From Capnocytophaga gingivalis ATCC 33624 (GTDB taxonomy: Bacteria; Bacteroidota; Bacteroidia; Flavobacteriales; Flavobacteriaceae): a DNA stretch of 64,000 nucleotides. This document shows, one piece after another, positions 34,501 to 41,092 of the stretch (position 1 is the stretch's first letter; every line of letters begins with the position of its first letter). The position numbers were made by a program, and so were the translations under genes. Where the stretch lies: NCBI RefSeq assembly GCF_000174755.1, contig NZ_ACLQ01000016.1, forward strand, positions 62,001-126,000, read 5' to 3'. The notes under the pieces are model-generated. The model did not search any database and was not told the DNA's origin. It saw nothing but the letters and a program-made list of their open reading frames with translations.

Positions 34501-34612
34501 AAAATGCTTTGAGTGAAGTGTGATTAGGGCATAGTAGGGCGACCTTTGGGACACAAAGGCTTAGCAAGCCATTTTTGAAGGCTTGGAGGAAGGTATGAGC
34601 TAATCTCTTCAT
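31535..34612 (-). CDS. two-component sensor: beta-propeller periplasmic domain with LytS-type histidine kinase
   Basis: 1025 residues. After a long N-terminus ending in a signal-like helix (LLTTLCLLLSVHVSL) come two-component-regulator propeller repeats (GKLWAGSYNGGFSVIDSL, DFQGNIWVISMQGIARY, FGTLWFGTEKGELYRW), a Y_Y_Y-type domain (QLHYQSKDNLPRYVNASLRK), one helix (FFWILIILIPILTGGYLL), and a HisKA-5/LytS kinase core with His in KQFRPHFMLNALNSL, an N-box VIVENSLLHGL and G-box HGTGLKNIERIL. It senses an unknown periplasmic signal and phosphorylates the overlapping LytTR regulator. The signal region is partly written by a dispersed repeat, so the true start may differ. Confidence 0.92.
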   Translation of the reverse strand: MKRLAHTFLQAFKNGLLSLCVPKVALLCPNHTSLKAFFTLPLRRNVSLLTTLCLLLSVHVSLSQSLPQWEHRALQYTRYNINKDFFSMNQPLQVGSEGELLFSSEENELYALHNTEVELLFKGENIGVFHKKYKLLDNYFYGFSKAIYTGISYKNLEQQEIGFPDGEYSHFVLIDKIIYFTIYSATESLYKLMSYDGKFFQEVERNPDPIFAISVNSVPYRCILSEATTSLRSLTSKEPETTFPEPFLPIYMRSLSDFYFIRSDKEGLFQYNHTVITQVLPANKSENKNGGRYYLYNDSNGLTLYDLEKQLSPVVITTAMKSAAYKAYSEDSHSLYIAGGNQFYRIFTYLKSYPRLYNHTNTDGLLAIALTPSGKLWAGSYNGGFSVIDSLKIEESPLRNLQCANGALAIGEKVLFNTQQKGMYLFRSPTAYQKVSDTIVSTCNFLTSGRVLYTAVQGNGLAYKALEHLEIRTPWRRVTGKEGLALNHCQGIAEDFQGNIWVISMQGIARYIPKKDKAQTLFFDKKQTPIRGYAILKDSFGTLWFGTEKGELYRWVPKGTKQLDPTNFQIVNHPLLTGNIRPIVFLHQWRDFLIVGVSNRILVLSLSDFYKGKIRVRYLNPYAMNLQSPIEHTCVASRDSDDHIWFASSNMLFQWNIAQWLSLPDYPVEPTLTINTGKNTYDSRADAPIILGANESSFDIQLHYQSKDNLPRYVNASLRKENSDDVIDQGAISIDTEYRYQNLSTGNYVFSLVVCQTDGSFTRYEYPIIIKKYFWQDTFFWILIILIPILTGGYLLHNMRRMDRQDKEIALLTIGNLGKQFRPHFMLNALNSLGAELYDNPHAERILSHIGENISIMHRYSQDKTPFIPFEQEWKLTENTIAIQKEIFLPDLEVQVENFGAIPPDYRLPMGIVQVIVENSLLHGLRHRTEPPYQLRIAFWERPNMYGISISDNGIGVAASKKMAGVQRHGTGLKNIERILKILDKHFDDAITITMTERDKDDLKYPGTTTIIHLKKSINYEKISL

Positions 34613-34660
34613 CTTTTAGGAGTTAGGGGCTATAAACTGTAGACAAGGGCTACTCTGGCG

Positions 34661-34668
34661 CAAAGATA
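34661..34668 (-). promoter_or_regulatory. -7 box of the sensor/LytTR operon promoter
   Basis: TATCTTTG on the minus strand, about 48 nt before the kinase start. A second minus-strand TACCTTTG at 34798-34805 could serve as an alternative upstream promoter. No LytTR repeats stand at the 43-bp position of either, so no autoregulation is evident. Confidence 0.5.
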
Positions 34669-34838
34669 ATTTTTTTTGAAAAAAAATCCAAGTAAATCTA
34701 TAAAATTTATATTTTATTCCTAATAAAAGTTAATTATAAATCAAAGTGCGTTAATAATAGTTAGAAATTAGTTGTCGTAAATTTGTTTTTAGGGTGGCAA
34801 AGGTACAACATAATTAATGATTAATGAACAATGATTAA

Positions 34839-34869
34839 TTGATTATTTGAAAAATAATTCTTATCTTTG
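34839..34869 (+). promoter_or_regulatory. promoter of the GlsB-family gene
   Basis: TTG (34839-34841), 20-bp spacer, TATCTTTG (34862-34869), 26 nt before the ATG. The -33 TTG lies in a copy of the ATGATTAATTGATT repeat. Confidence 0.7.
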
Positions 34870-34895
34870 CACTCAACAATTTAATATTAAAATTT

Positions 34896-35147
34896 ATGGG
34901 TATTATTGCAACACTTATTATTGGTGCCATCGCTGGATGGTTAGGTGGAACTATCTACAAAGGTAGTGGATTAGGCCTTATTGGGAATATCATTGTGGGT
35001 ATTCTTGGAAGTGGCGTTGGGTATTGGCTTTTAGGAAGTGTGCTTCATATCTCTCTTGGAGAAGGATGGATTGGTGCCATCTTGACAGGAGCTATCGGAG
35101 CTATTGTTATATTATTCTTGATAAATCTGATATCTAAAAAGAAGTAA
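34896..35147 (+). CDS. GlsB/YeaQ/YmgE family stress-response membrane protein
   Basis: 83 residues, three glycine-rich transmembrane helices (ATLIIGAIAGWLGGTIYKG, LIGNIIVGILGSGVGYWLLG, GWIGAILTGAIGAIVILFLI), the whole pattern of the transglycosylase-associated/GlsB family of small inner-membrane proteins induced by stress. Start and promoter are clear. Convergent with a lipoprotein gene across a shared terminator. Confidence 0.92.
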   Translation: MGIIATLIIGAIAGWLGGTIYKGSGLGLIGNIIVGILGSGVGYWLLGSVLHISLGEGWIGAILTGAIGAIVILFLINLISKKK

Positions 35148-35228
35148 TAAAACAAAGAAAGAGCTAGTATTTAAAAATGGAAAAATGCAGTCATTGGAAC
35201 TTAGTTACAAAAATCCATTTTACAAAAG

Positions 35229-35262
35229 AAAATCCCCGAAAATTATTTCGGGGATTTTTCTT
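35229..35262. terminator. bidirectional terminator
   Basis: AAAATCCCCGAAA, loop ATTA, TTTCGGGGATTTT: a perfect 13-bp stem with T runs on both strands, between two convergent genes. Confidence 0.9.
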
Positions 35263-35279
35263 AGATGTTTCTTTTAGAA

Positions 35280-35666
35280 CTATCTTTTTGCATTAGCTGT
35301 CCAGGTCTTTCCATCTGTAGTATAGAGCATGGTCAATGAAGAGGCATCAATTTTAATGTATTTTACACCATCTTCGAAATCGATGTTCACCAACCTGTTA
35401 TCTCCTTCTTTTTTGAAACTAACACCTTTTAGGTCTTCAATACCATCTGAAAAACGGAAATAATAATCATTCCCTGTTTTTACAACTGTTACTGAACCAT
35501 TGTCAAAAGATTTTTTCTCTTCTCCTTTTAAGAAAGAAATTTTACCTTTGTAGGTTCCTACAAAAAGATCATTGTCTGCTGGGTCATCATTCTTGCTACA
35601 AGAAATAGACGAAAATGCTACTAGTGATATACAAATCAAAGTAACTAAAGTGAATAACTTTTTCAT
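35280..35666 (-). CDS. small lipoprotein (lipocalin-like size), unknown function
   Basis: 128 residues; signal MKKLFTLVTLICISLVAFSS with lipobox Cys-23 (SISCSKNDD). The mature part begins LFVGTYKGKISFLKGEEKK and alternates short strands (GSVTVVKTGNDYYFRFSDG, NRLVNIDFEDGVKYIKI), a single small beta-barrel or sandwich. The SKNDD start is common in flavobacterial lipoproteins. It shares a minus-strand cluster with the YtxH gene 43 bp upstream. Confidence 0.75.
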   Translation of the reverse strand: MKKLFTLVTLICISLVAFSSISCSKNDDPADNDLFVGTYKGKISFLKGEEKKSFDNGSVTVVKTGNDYYFRFSDGIEDLKGVSFKKEGDNRLVNIDFEDGVKYIKIDASSLTMLYTTDGKTWTANAKR

Positions 35667-35708
35667 GTCTGATAAAATTTAAAAATGTTTGTATTAATGT
35701 TTACTCAA

Positions 35709-36026
35709 TTATTTTTTAGCCTCTTTTTTCATAGAAGCTATTTTTTTCTCTAATAGACTAATGATATCTTCCGATTTATCCTTCGATTCGGCTAAAAGAT
35801 TATCTACCTTTTCTTCTAAAGATTCTTTTAGATCGGATGTTTTCTTACGCAAATTTTTAGTAAGACTTTCTACTTGTTCTTTCAATTCATCCACTTTATC
35901 AGTTATAGAATCTTTAATTTTTTTACGTGTGTTTTTTCCTTTGTCTGGGGCAAAAAGAATGCCCAAACCTACTCCTACAGCTGTTCCAGCTGCTAAGCCT
36001 AATAATGTGTTTGCTATTTTTGACAT
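35709..36026 (-). CDS. YtxH domain-containing protein
   Basis: 105 residues: one glycine-rich N-terminal helix (TLLGLAAGTAVGVGLGILFA, then PDKGKNTRKK) and a long charged amphipathic/coiled-coil tail (TDKVDELKEQVESLTKNLRK). This is the YtxH general-stress pattern. The TACCTTTG -7 box at 36094-36101 (minus) gives a leader of about 60 nt. Together with GlsB it makes a small stress-membrane cluster. Confidence 0.88.
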   Translation of the reverse strand: MSKIANTLLGLAAGTAVGVGLGILFAPDKGKNTRKKIKDSITDKVDELKEQVESLTKNLRKKTSDLKESLEEKVDNLLAESKDKSEDIISLLEKKIASMKKEAKK

Positions 36027-36483
36027 AACTTAAAAATTTAAAAAAATTAATTTTATATTTGCTCTGAACGAGCATTTAAACTCTCATTTTTTGCAAAGGT
36101 ACAAATTAAAAATGATAAAAACAATTTTTCGCATGATTTTTTTTAAAAAAAAGAAGAAAAAGAAAAAAATATATTATATAAATTGCTGTTTTTCCGATAA
36201 ATAGTCGTTGAAAAGCATTTACACCTAAAATATTATACAAAAAATAATTGAATCCTATTCAAAATATATAAAAATACTTTTACATAACCCAATTTTTAGT
36301 CTATAAAATAGTGTTTCAGAGCTATAAAGTACGAGCAAAACGCTCCCAATAGAAGAGACTCAAGCTACAAGCTCACTTCTATGGAGTTTTATTCACTGCT
36401 CTCTGTTCTCTGTTCACTGCTCACTGCTCACTGTCCACTTTTTTTTGTACCTTTGTGCGCTGATAACGATAAAAAAATATATT
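36027..36483. other. 457-bp intergenic region
   Basis: Leftward TACCTTTG (36094-36101) for the YtxH gene; a very AT-rich stretch (36130-36310) with no frame; CACTGCTCACTGTCC-type dispersed repeats at 36390-36437; rightward TACCTTTG (36448-36455) for the thioredoxin-like gene. I see nothing else in it. Confidence 0.6.
36448..36455 (+). promoter_or_regulatory. -7 box of the thioredoxin-like/yaaA unit
   Basis: TACCTTTG 28 nt before the ATG at 36484; no TTG at the standard distance. Confidence 0.55.
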
Positions 36484-37053
36484 ATGGCAGAAATCTACAC
36501 CTATGAAAGCTATAAAGAGCTGATGGACAATCTATTAAAAGAAGGAAAAACCTCAGGAGAAGATCAATCCGAGTTCATGGTATCCCTCACTAAGCTTAAC
36601 CGTCAGCGTATCAAGCGCTTGGACAACACCTTGGAGCTCACGGCTGAGCAGACCGCTTTTTTTGCCAACCTTATAGGAGAGCAGTCTTGGGTGGTTATCT
36701 CCGAATGTTGGTGTGCGGATGCAGCACAGATCCTACCCGTAATTGCCAAGGTAGCCGAGGCAAATCCGCATATTCACCTTTCGATAGTGCTCCGCGATGA
36801 GAATCCCGAGCTGATGAACCAATACCTTACCAATGGAGGCAAGGCTATTCCTATCCTTATCATCTCGGACAAGGCTACCGGAAAAGTATTACATGTATGG
36901 GGACCTCGCCCCAAAACCGCTACCGCCATGGTAGAAGCCTACAAAAAAGAGCATGGCAAGCTCTCCCCTGAGTTCAAGGAAGACCTCCAGAAGTGGTACA
37001 ACCAAGACAAGGGACAAAGTATTATCCAAGACCTTATCACTCTTTTTTCCTAA
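36484..37053 (+). CDS. thioredoxin family protein
   Basis: 189 residues with the pattern of the bacterial thioredoxin-like family that carries WCxDAAQ instead of CxxC (VVISECWCADAAQILPVIAK), then the fold's cis-proline strand KAIPILIISD. A second cysteine just before (ECWC) could form a redox pair. It lacks a signal peptide, so it acts in the cytoplasm. The upstream in-frame ATG at 36445 is rejected because it lies in the promoter. The TAA overlaps the ATG of yaaA by one base (TAATG), linking the two in oxidative-stress defence. Confidence 0.85.
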   Translation: MAEIYTYESYKELMDNLLKEGKTSGEDQSEFMVSLTKLNRQRIKRLDNTLELTAEQTAFFANLIGEQSWVVISECWCADAAQILPVIAKVAEANPHIHLSIVLRDENPELMNQYLTNGGKAIPILIISDKATGKVLHVWGPRPKTATAMVEAYKKEHGKLSPEFKEDLQKWYNQDKGQSIIQDLITLFS

Positions 37054-37820
37054 TGAAGATTCTACTATCCCCTGCCAAACGAATGGCTGCCTCTTCCACC
37101 TCTTACCCCATGGTAGGCGTTCCCACACAAGCGCTTTTCCAGAAGGAGATAGCGCAGGTTCTGGCACCCCTAAGAGCCCTATCGCCACGAGAGCTGGCTC
37201 CCCTGATGGACATTTCCCCTCGTATAGCCGAGCAGAGCTGGCAACACCACCAAGAGATCTCCCTACCCCTGAATGAAAAGAACGCCAAAGAGGCTCTCTT
37301 TGCCTATAGGGGCGATGTATATGACGGATTGGATGCTGATACTCTCTCGAGCGAAGAGGTACTGTGGCTACAAGATCGATTGCGCATTCTCTCTGGACTC
37401 TATGGGATCGTAAGACCCTTAGACCTGATTGCGCCATACCGCCTCGAGATGGGCACCAAGCTCTCAGTAGCAGGAAAGGCTACCCTGTACGAGTTCTGGG
37501 AAGAGAAGCTCACCCAAGCCCTCAAGAACGAACTTGAAAAGGACGAACCTGTGGTGAACCTCGCCAGCGACCAGTACACCAAGGTGATCAACCGCAAGAA
37601 ACTACCTGTGCCTGTGGTAGATATTGTCTTTAAGAACTGGAAGGGCGATACACTCAAAACTATTGTCCTATACACCAAGCGCGCCCGTGGGCTGATGGTA
37701 CGCTATATAGCCCAAGAGCGAGTGACTACTCTCGAGCAGCTCAAGGGCTTCCAAAAAGGAGGCTATCACTTCTCAGAGGAACTTTCTCATGAGAACGAAT
37801 TGGTGTTCGTAGGAGGATAA
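37053..37820 (+). CDS. yaaA: peroxide stress protein YaaA
   Basis: 255 residues of the YaaA/DUF328 family, which lowers free iron and protects DNA under peroxide stress. Family landmarks: MKILLSPAKRM at the start, ALFAYRGDVYDGLDADTL, RILSGLYGIVRPLDLIAPYR, LEMGTKL, VNLASDQYTKVI and ARGLMVRYI. The ATG at 37053 overlaps the stop of the thioredoxin-like gene and is much better than the frame's earlier start at 36993. Confidence 0.95.
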   Translation: MKILLSPAKRMAASSTSYPMVGVPTQALFQKEIAQVLAPLRALSPRELAPLMDISPRIAEQSWQHHQEISLPLNEKNAKEALFAYRGDVYDGLDADTLSSEEVLWLQDRLRILSGLYGIVRPLDLIAPYRLEMGTKLSVAGKATLYEFWEEKLTQALKNELEKDEPVVNLASDQYTKVINRKKLPVPVVDIVFKNWKGDTLKTIVLYTKRARGLMVRYIAQERVTTLEQLKGFQKGGYHFSEELSHENELVFVGG

Positions 37821-37862
37821 AGGGCAAATAAAACATAGATCTCACCTTGATTTATAGAAAAA

Positions 37863-39131
37863 ATGTTGTTATACGAAAAATTTCAAGAAAGTAAGGGCGT
37901 CACTACCGATACCCGCAAGGAACTGAAGGACACTCTTTTTTTCTGCCTTCAGGGGGAAAACTTTGACGGCAATACCTTTGTTCCCTTAGCCCTCGAGAAA
38001 GGCGCTAAGTGGGTTGTTACCAGCGATCCCCAATGGAACTCAGAGCCTAAGGCTATCGTGGTGAAGGATACCCTATGGGCGCTCCAAGAGTTGGCGACCT
38101 ATCACCGCCAAAAATTGGGCACTCCCATCATTGCCCTGACAGGAAGCAATGGAAAAACTACTACCAAAGAGCTCATCTACAGTGTGCTCAACCAATCTTT
38201 TAACGCTCTCAAGACAGAAGGGAACCTGAACAACCACTTAGGTGTACCCCTTACCCTACTGCGCCTAACATTCGAAACAGACATTGCCATCGTGGAGATG
38301 GGCGCCAATCACCCTGGGGAAATAGCCCGACTCTGCCAGATAGCCGATCCAGATTTTGGTTATATCACCAACTTCGGTCGTGCTCACTTGGAGGGATTCG
38401 GTTCCTTCGAGGGGGTGATTCGTGCCAAAAGTGAGCTATACCAATACCTGAAGAAAGACAATAAGTGTATTTTCTTTTCCGAGGACAACTCTTTGCAGCG
38501 AGAACTACTGGAGGGCTACGAGCCCACCTATTCGTTTTCACTCGAGGGCAGAGAGGGTGCCAACCTCCAGCTAAGCCTCCTAAAGAGTATCCCCACCGTC
38601 ACCCTTGAGTGGGCAGGGCAGGAGTTCTCCAGCGCTCTGATAGGCAATTACAATGCCACCAATATAGCCGCGGCTATGTGTATAGGGCGCTACTTCAAGC
38701 TCAGTGCTGAGGCGATTCGCCGAGGCGTGGAGGGGTATATACCCACCAACAACCGCTCCCAGTTTGTCGAAAAGACTCGGGGCAATAGGGTACTGATGGA
38801 TGCCTACAACGCCAACCCCAGCAGCATGCACGCTGCTATAGAGGCTTTCCAAGCCCTCCCCTCTGCACATAAAGTGCTCATTCTGGGGGATATGAAGGAA
38901 TTGGGGGCTTATAGTGAGAGAGAGCACCAACAGTTAGTTACCGATATAGCCACCTACCCATGGACGGCCGTACTACTCATAGGAGAGAATTTCGGGCGGA
39001 CACAGACCGACTTCCTTAAGTTTGCCTCCCCAGCAGAGGCCAATAGCTACTTAGCGGCACATCCTTTTTCCGACACCCTTTTCCTTGTCAAAGGCTCTCG
39101 CTCTATGACACTGGAGAAGATAGAAATATAA
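37863..39131 (+). CDS. murF: UDP-N-acetylmuramoyl-tripeptide:D-alanyl-D-alanine ligase
   Basis: 422-residue Mur ligase adding D-Ala-D-Ala in peptidoglycan synthesis. ATP loop ALTGSNGKTTTKELI, then TEGNLNNHLGVPLTLL, EMGANHPGEIARLC, ITNFGRAHLEGFGS and the C-terminal VLMDAYNANPSSMHAAI, ILGDMKELG and VKGSRSMTLEKI are all in place. It stands outside any dcw cluster, followed after 4 bp by a phosphoesterase gene. Confidence 0.97.
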   Translation: MLLYEKFQESKGVTTDTRKELKDTLFFCLQGENFDGNTFVPLALEKGAKWVVTSDPQWNSEPKAIVVKDTLWALQELATYHRQKLGTPIIALTGSNGKTTTKELIYSVLNQSFNALKTEGNLNNHLGVPLTLLRLTFETDIAIVEMGANHPGEIARLCQIADPDFGYITNFGRAHLEGFGSFEGVIRAKSELYQYLKKDNKCIFFSEDNSLQRELLEGYEPTYSFSLEGREGANLQLSLLKSIPTVTLEWAGQEFSSALIGNYNATNIAAAMCIGRYFKLSAEAIRRGVEGYIPTNNRSQFVEKTRGNRVLMDAYNANPSSMHAAIEAFQALPSAHKVLILGDMKELGAYSEREHQQLVTDIATYPWTAVLLIGENFGRTQTDFLKFASPAEANSYLAAHPFSDTLFLVKGSRSMTLEKIEI

Positions 39132-39135
39132 CCCC

Positions 39136-39624
39136 ATGAAGATACTACTCTTGTCCGATACTCATAGCTATATGGATCAGGCCATCCTCCAGCATGCCCT
39201 ATGGGCAGATGAGGTATGGCATGCCGGAGATTTTGGATCTCTTGCGGTAGCCGAGCAGCTACAGGCGGTAAAACCCCTCAGGGGTGTCTATGGCAATATA
39301 GATGGAACCGAGATACGCGCTCTTTTTCCTGAGCGACAGCTTTTCGAATGTGAGGGGGTACGGGTGGCCATGACTCATATAGGGGGCTACCCCACCCACT
39401 ATGCCAAGGGCATTCCTCAATGGCTCGTGCAGGAAAAACCAAAGATATTTATCGCAGGCCATTCGCATATCCTAAAGGTCATCTATGACAAGAAATACGA
39501 GCTGCTACACCTGAACCCTGGAGCTATTGGCAAATATGGCGCCCAAAAGAGCCGTACTATGCTGCGCTTTGAGATTACCGAGGGGAATATCTCCCATATG
39601 GAAGTAGTCGAATATGACAAGTGA
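39136..39624 (+). CDS. YfcE/MJ0936-type metallophosphoesterase
   Basis: 162-residue single-domain calcineurin-like phosphodiesterase. Metal ligands are visible in LLSDTHSYMDQ, VWHAGDFGS, GVYGNIDG, MTHIGGYPTHY and FIAGHSHILKV. Length and motifs match the YfcE family with an unknown physiological substrate. It is 4 bp after murF and probably co-transcribed. Confidence 0.93.
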   Translation: MKILLLSDTHSYMDQAILQHALWADEVWHAGDFGSLAVAEQLQAVKPLRGVYGNIDGTEIRALFPERQLFECEGVRVAMTHIGGYPTHYAKGIPQWLVQEKPKIFIAGHSHILKVIYDKKYELLHLNPGAIGKYGAQKSRTMLRFEITEGNISHMEVVEYDK

Positions 39625-39742
39625 TCAGCCTCTATTCTGGCACTGGCAAGTCCTTTTGGAAAGGAGAGGAAAAAGTAAAATTTTTTATAGCTAAAATTTC
39701 CATAGTCTTAAAAAAAGATGTACCTTTGCACTTTGAAGCGTG

Positions 39743-39829
39743 AAGAATAGCTACTCATTTGCTTTTTAACTATTGATTTGCATCATTAATCATTAATAAT
39801 TATTACCTTTGCCAAAAATAAAAATTATG
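39743..39829 (+). repeat. leader repeat, copy 1 (upstream of antitoxin)
   Basis: AAGAATAGCTACTCATTTG, then TTGCATCATTAATC..., TACCTTTG (39804-39811) and ATGAGT. It aligns with the leader of yqeY at 40372-40438 (AAGAATAGCTACTTATTTG ... TTGCATTATTACC ... ATGAGT). Confidence 0.7.
39804..39811 (+). promoter_or_regulatory. -7 box of the toxin-antitoxin promoter
   Basis: TACCTTTG 15 bp before the antitoxin ATG, with TTG at 39778-39780 (23 bp, slightly long). Confidence 0.55.
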
Positions 39830-40069
39830 AGTGCCATCAGATTACAAGCAATAGTTCAAGAGGCTGATATTCCTTACATAGAGAGATTCTTAAAAGGAAT
39901 AGCAACTGATATTAATTTTGAGGAAGAGGAAGATTATTTCAGCATCCTTACCCCCGAAGATATTGAAAATATAGCTATATCAAAGGAGCAAGGAAAGTTG
40001 GGTATGGTAACAAAGAATGAAGATGTTTTCAATCAAATTAGAGAACTAAGGGAAAGAAAATGGAAATAG
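39827..40069 (+). CDS. antitoxin of a RelE/ParE-type system
   Basis: 80 residues, acidic in the middle (INFEEEEDYFSILTPED) with a basic C-terminus (QIRELRERKWK). ATG at 39827 (MSAIRLQAIVQ) is taken because the promoter -7 box overlaps the earlier frame start. It overlaps the toxin gene by ten bases, the usual antitoxin-first order. The fold family is not obvious; function rests on the neighbour. Confidence 0.7.
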   Translation: MSAIRLQAIVQEADIPYIERFLKGIATDINFEEEEDYFSILTPEDIENIAISKEQGKLGMVTKNEDVFNQIRELRERKWK

Positions 40070-40359
40070 TTTGGACAGACAAAGCTCTGGAAAATTTGAA
40101 AGAAAATCTTGAATTTTGGGACACCCATAATGAAACTCCCTCCTATTCTGAAAAAATATTATTTGAGATTGAAAAACTGACCTATGAGCTTTCCAACAAT
40201 CCTTTGTACTTAGGTAGATACAATGAAAAACTTAATCTCTATGTAAGACCCATTCTCAAAGGAAGATTTCTGATATTTTTTGAAGTTAGAAACAAAAATG
40301 GGGAAGATTTTATAGAAATTCAGTATTTCAGAAGCTCAAAACAGCAACCACTAAATTAA
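40060..40359 (+). CDS. RelE/ParE family toxin
   Basis: 99 residues with the ParE/RelE pattern: IVWTDKALENLKENLEFW at the N-terminus, ALENLK helix, NNPLYLGRYNEKLNLYVRPI, then strand KGRFLIFFEVRN and EIQYFRSSKQQPLN at the C-terminus. ParE members poison gyrase and RelE members cut mRNA; which applies is not readable. It overlaps the antitoxin gene. Confidence 0.85.
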   Translation: MEIVWTDKALENLKENLEFWDTHNETPSYSEKILFEIEKLTYELSNNPLYLGRYNEKLNLYVRPILKGRFLIFFEVRNKNGEDFIEIQYFRSSKQQPLN

Positions 40360-40371
40360 AAGCTATATCTA

Positions 40372-40438
40372 AAGAATAGCTACTTATTTGTTTTGTTTAA
40401 TTATTCTTGCATTATTACCTAAATTGAAAGTTATGAGT
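40372..40438 (+). repeat. leader repeat, copy 2 (upstream of yqeY)
   Basis: AAGAATAGCTACTTATTTG then CTTGCATTATTACCTAAATTG and TTATGAGT. Compared with copy 1, the -7 box has decayed from TACCTTTG to TACCTAAA and about 24 bp are missing. Confidence 0.7.
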
Positions 40439-40882
40439 TTAGAATCAAAGATAATGGAAGCCCTTAAGGAGGCGATGAAGGCAAAGGATACTATTGCTTT
40501 GGAATCCTTACGTGCTGTAAAATCAGCTATCCTTTTAGCCAAAACAGAGGCTTCTGCAGGAGATACTCTCTCAGCAGAAGAGGAAATAAAACTCTTACAA
40601 CGCTTGGTAAAGCAGCGCAAGGAGAGTGCTGAGCTCTACCAAAAACAAGGCAGAGAGGACTTGGCTACTCCAGAGCTGGCACAAGCGGAAATCATCGCTA
40701 AGTTTCTTCCTGAGCAGCTCTCCGAAGAAGCTGTGGAGACCGCCATACGTGCCATTGTAGCTCGCTTGGGAGCTTCGTCCATGAAAGACATGGGCAAGGT
40801 CATGGGTGAGGCGAACAAGGAACTCGCCGGCAAGGCCGATGGCAAGCTCATCGCTACTGTAGTGAAGCGTGTACTATCATAA
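40433..40882 (+). CDS. yqeY: GatB/YqeY domain protein
   Basis: 149 residues of the YqeY family, related to the tRNA-binding tail of the GatB amidotransferase. Landmarks: MEALKEAMKAKDTIALESLR, LLQRLVKQRKESAELY, EIIAKFLPEQLSEEA and KDMGKVMGEANKELAGKADG. ATG at 40433 is used; the frame extends upstream into the leader repeat. A tRNA-Arg follows 22 bp later. Confidence 0.93.
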   Translation: MSLESKIMEALKEAMKAKDTIALESLRAVKSAILLAKTEASAGDTLSAEEEIKLLQRLVKQRKESAELYQKQGREDLATPELAQAEIIAKFLPEQLSEEAVETAIRAIVARLGASSMKDMGKVMGEANKELAGKADGKLIATVVKRVLS

Positions 40883-40904
40883 AATATAAATATTTCACTA
40901 AAAA

Positions 40905-40978
40905 GGCCGCATAGTTCAACTGGATAGAATATCAGATTTCGGCTCTGAGGGTTAGGGGTTCGAATCCTCTTGCGGTCA
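40905..40978 (+). tRNA. tRNA-Arg (anticodon TCG)
   Basis: Full cloverleaf: acceptor GGCCGCA/TGCGGTC, D-arm GTTC/GAAT, anticodon stem TCAGA/TCTGA with loop TTTCGGC (anticodon TCG, reads CGA), T-arm AGGGG-TTCGAAT-CCTCT, discriminator A. CCA is not encoded. A tyrosine recombinase remnant starts about 115 bp downstream, so this gene is the likely integration site of the following element. Confidence 0.95.
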
Positions 40979-41019
40979 CTATAAGGTAATACACTTCCAC
41001 TCAACATATTACCTTTGTT

Positions 41020-41088
41020 TTTAAGGTAAAAATCTCGTTTGTAATTCTACTAAATCGGCAAGATAAACGACAAGGTAAAAATTACAAA
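41020..41088. repeat. inverted and direct repeats beside the tRNA (putative recombinase arm sites)
   Basis: GTTTGTAATT (41035-41044) and AATTACAAAC (41078-41087) are perfect inverted repeats; AAGGTAAAAAT occurs at 41021-41031 and again at about 41071-41081. The arrangement between tRNA and integrase gene is what an attachment end would show. I found no second copy of the tRNA 3' end to mark the other boundary. Confidence 0.5.
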
Positions 41089-41092
41089 CAAA

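Noticed and set aside
34640-34870. LytTR autoregulation of the sensor operon
   Set aside because: The 43-bp position upstream of both candidate -7 boxes shows no ACMGTT repeats.
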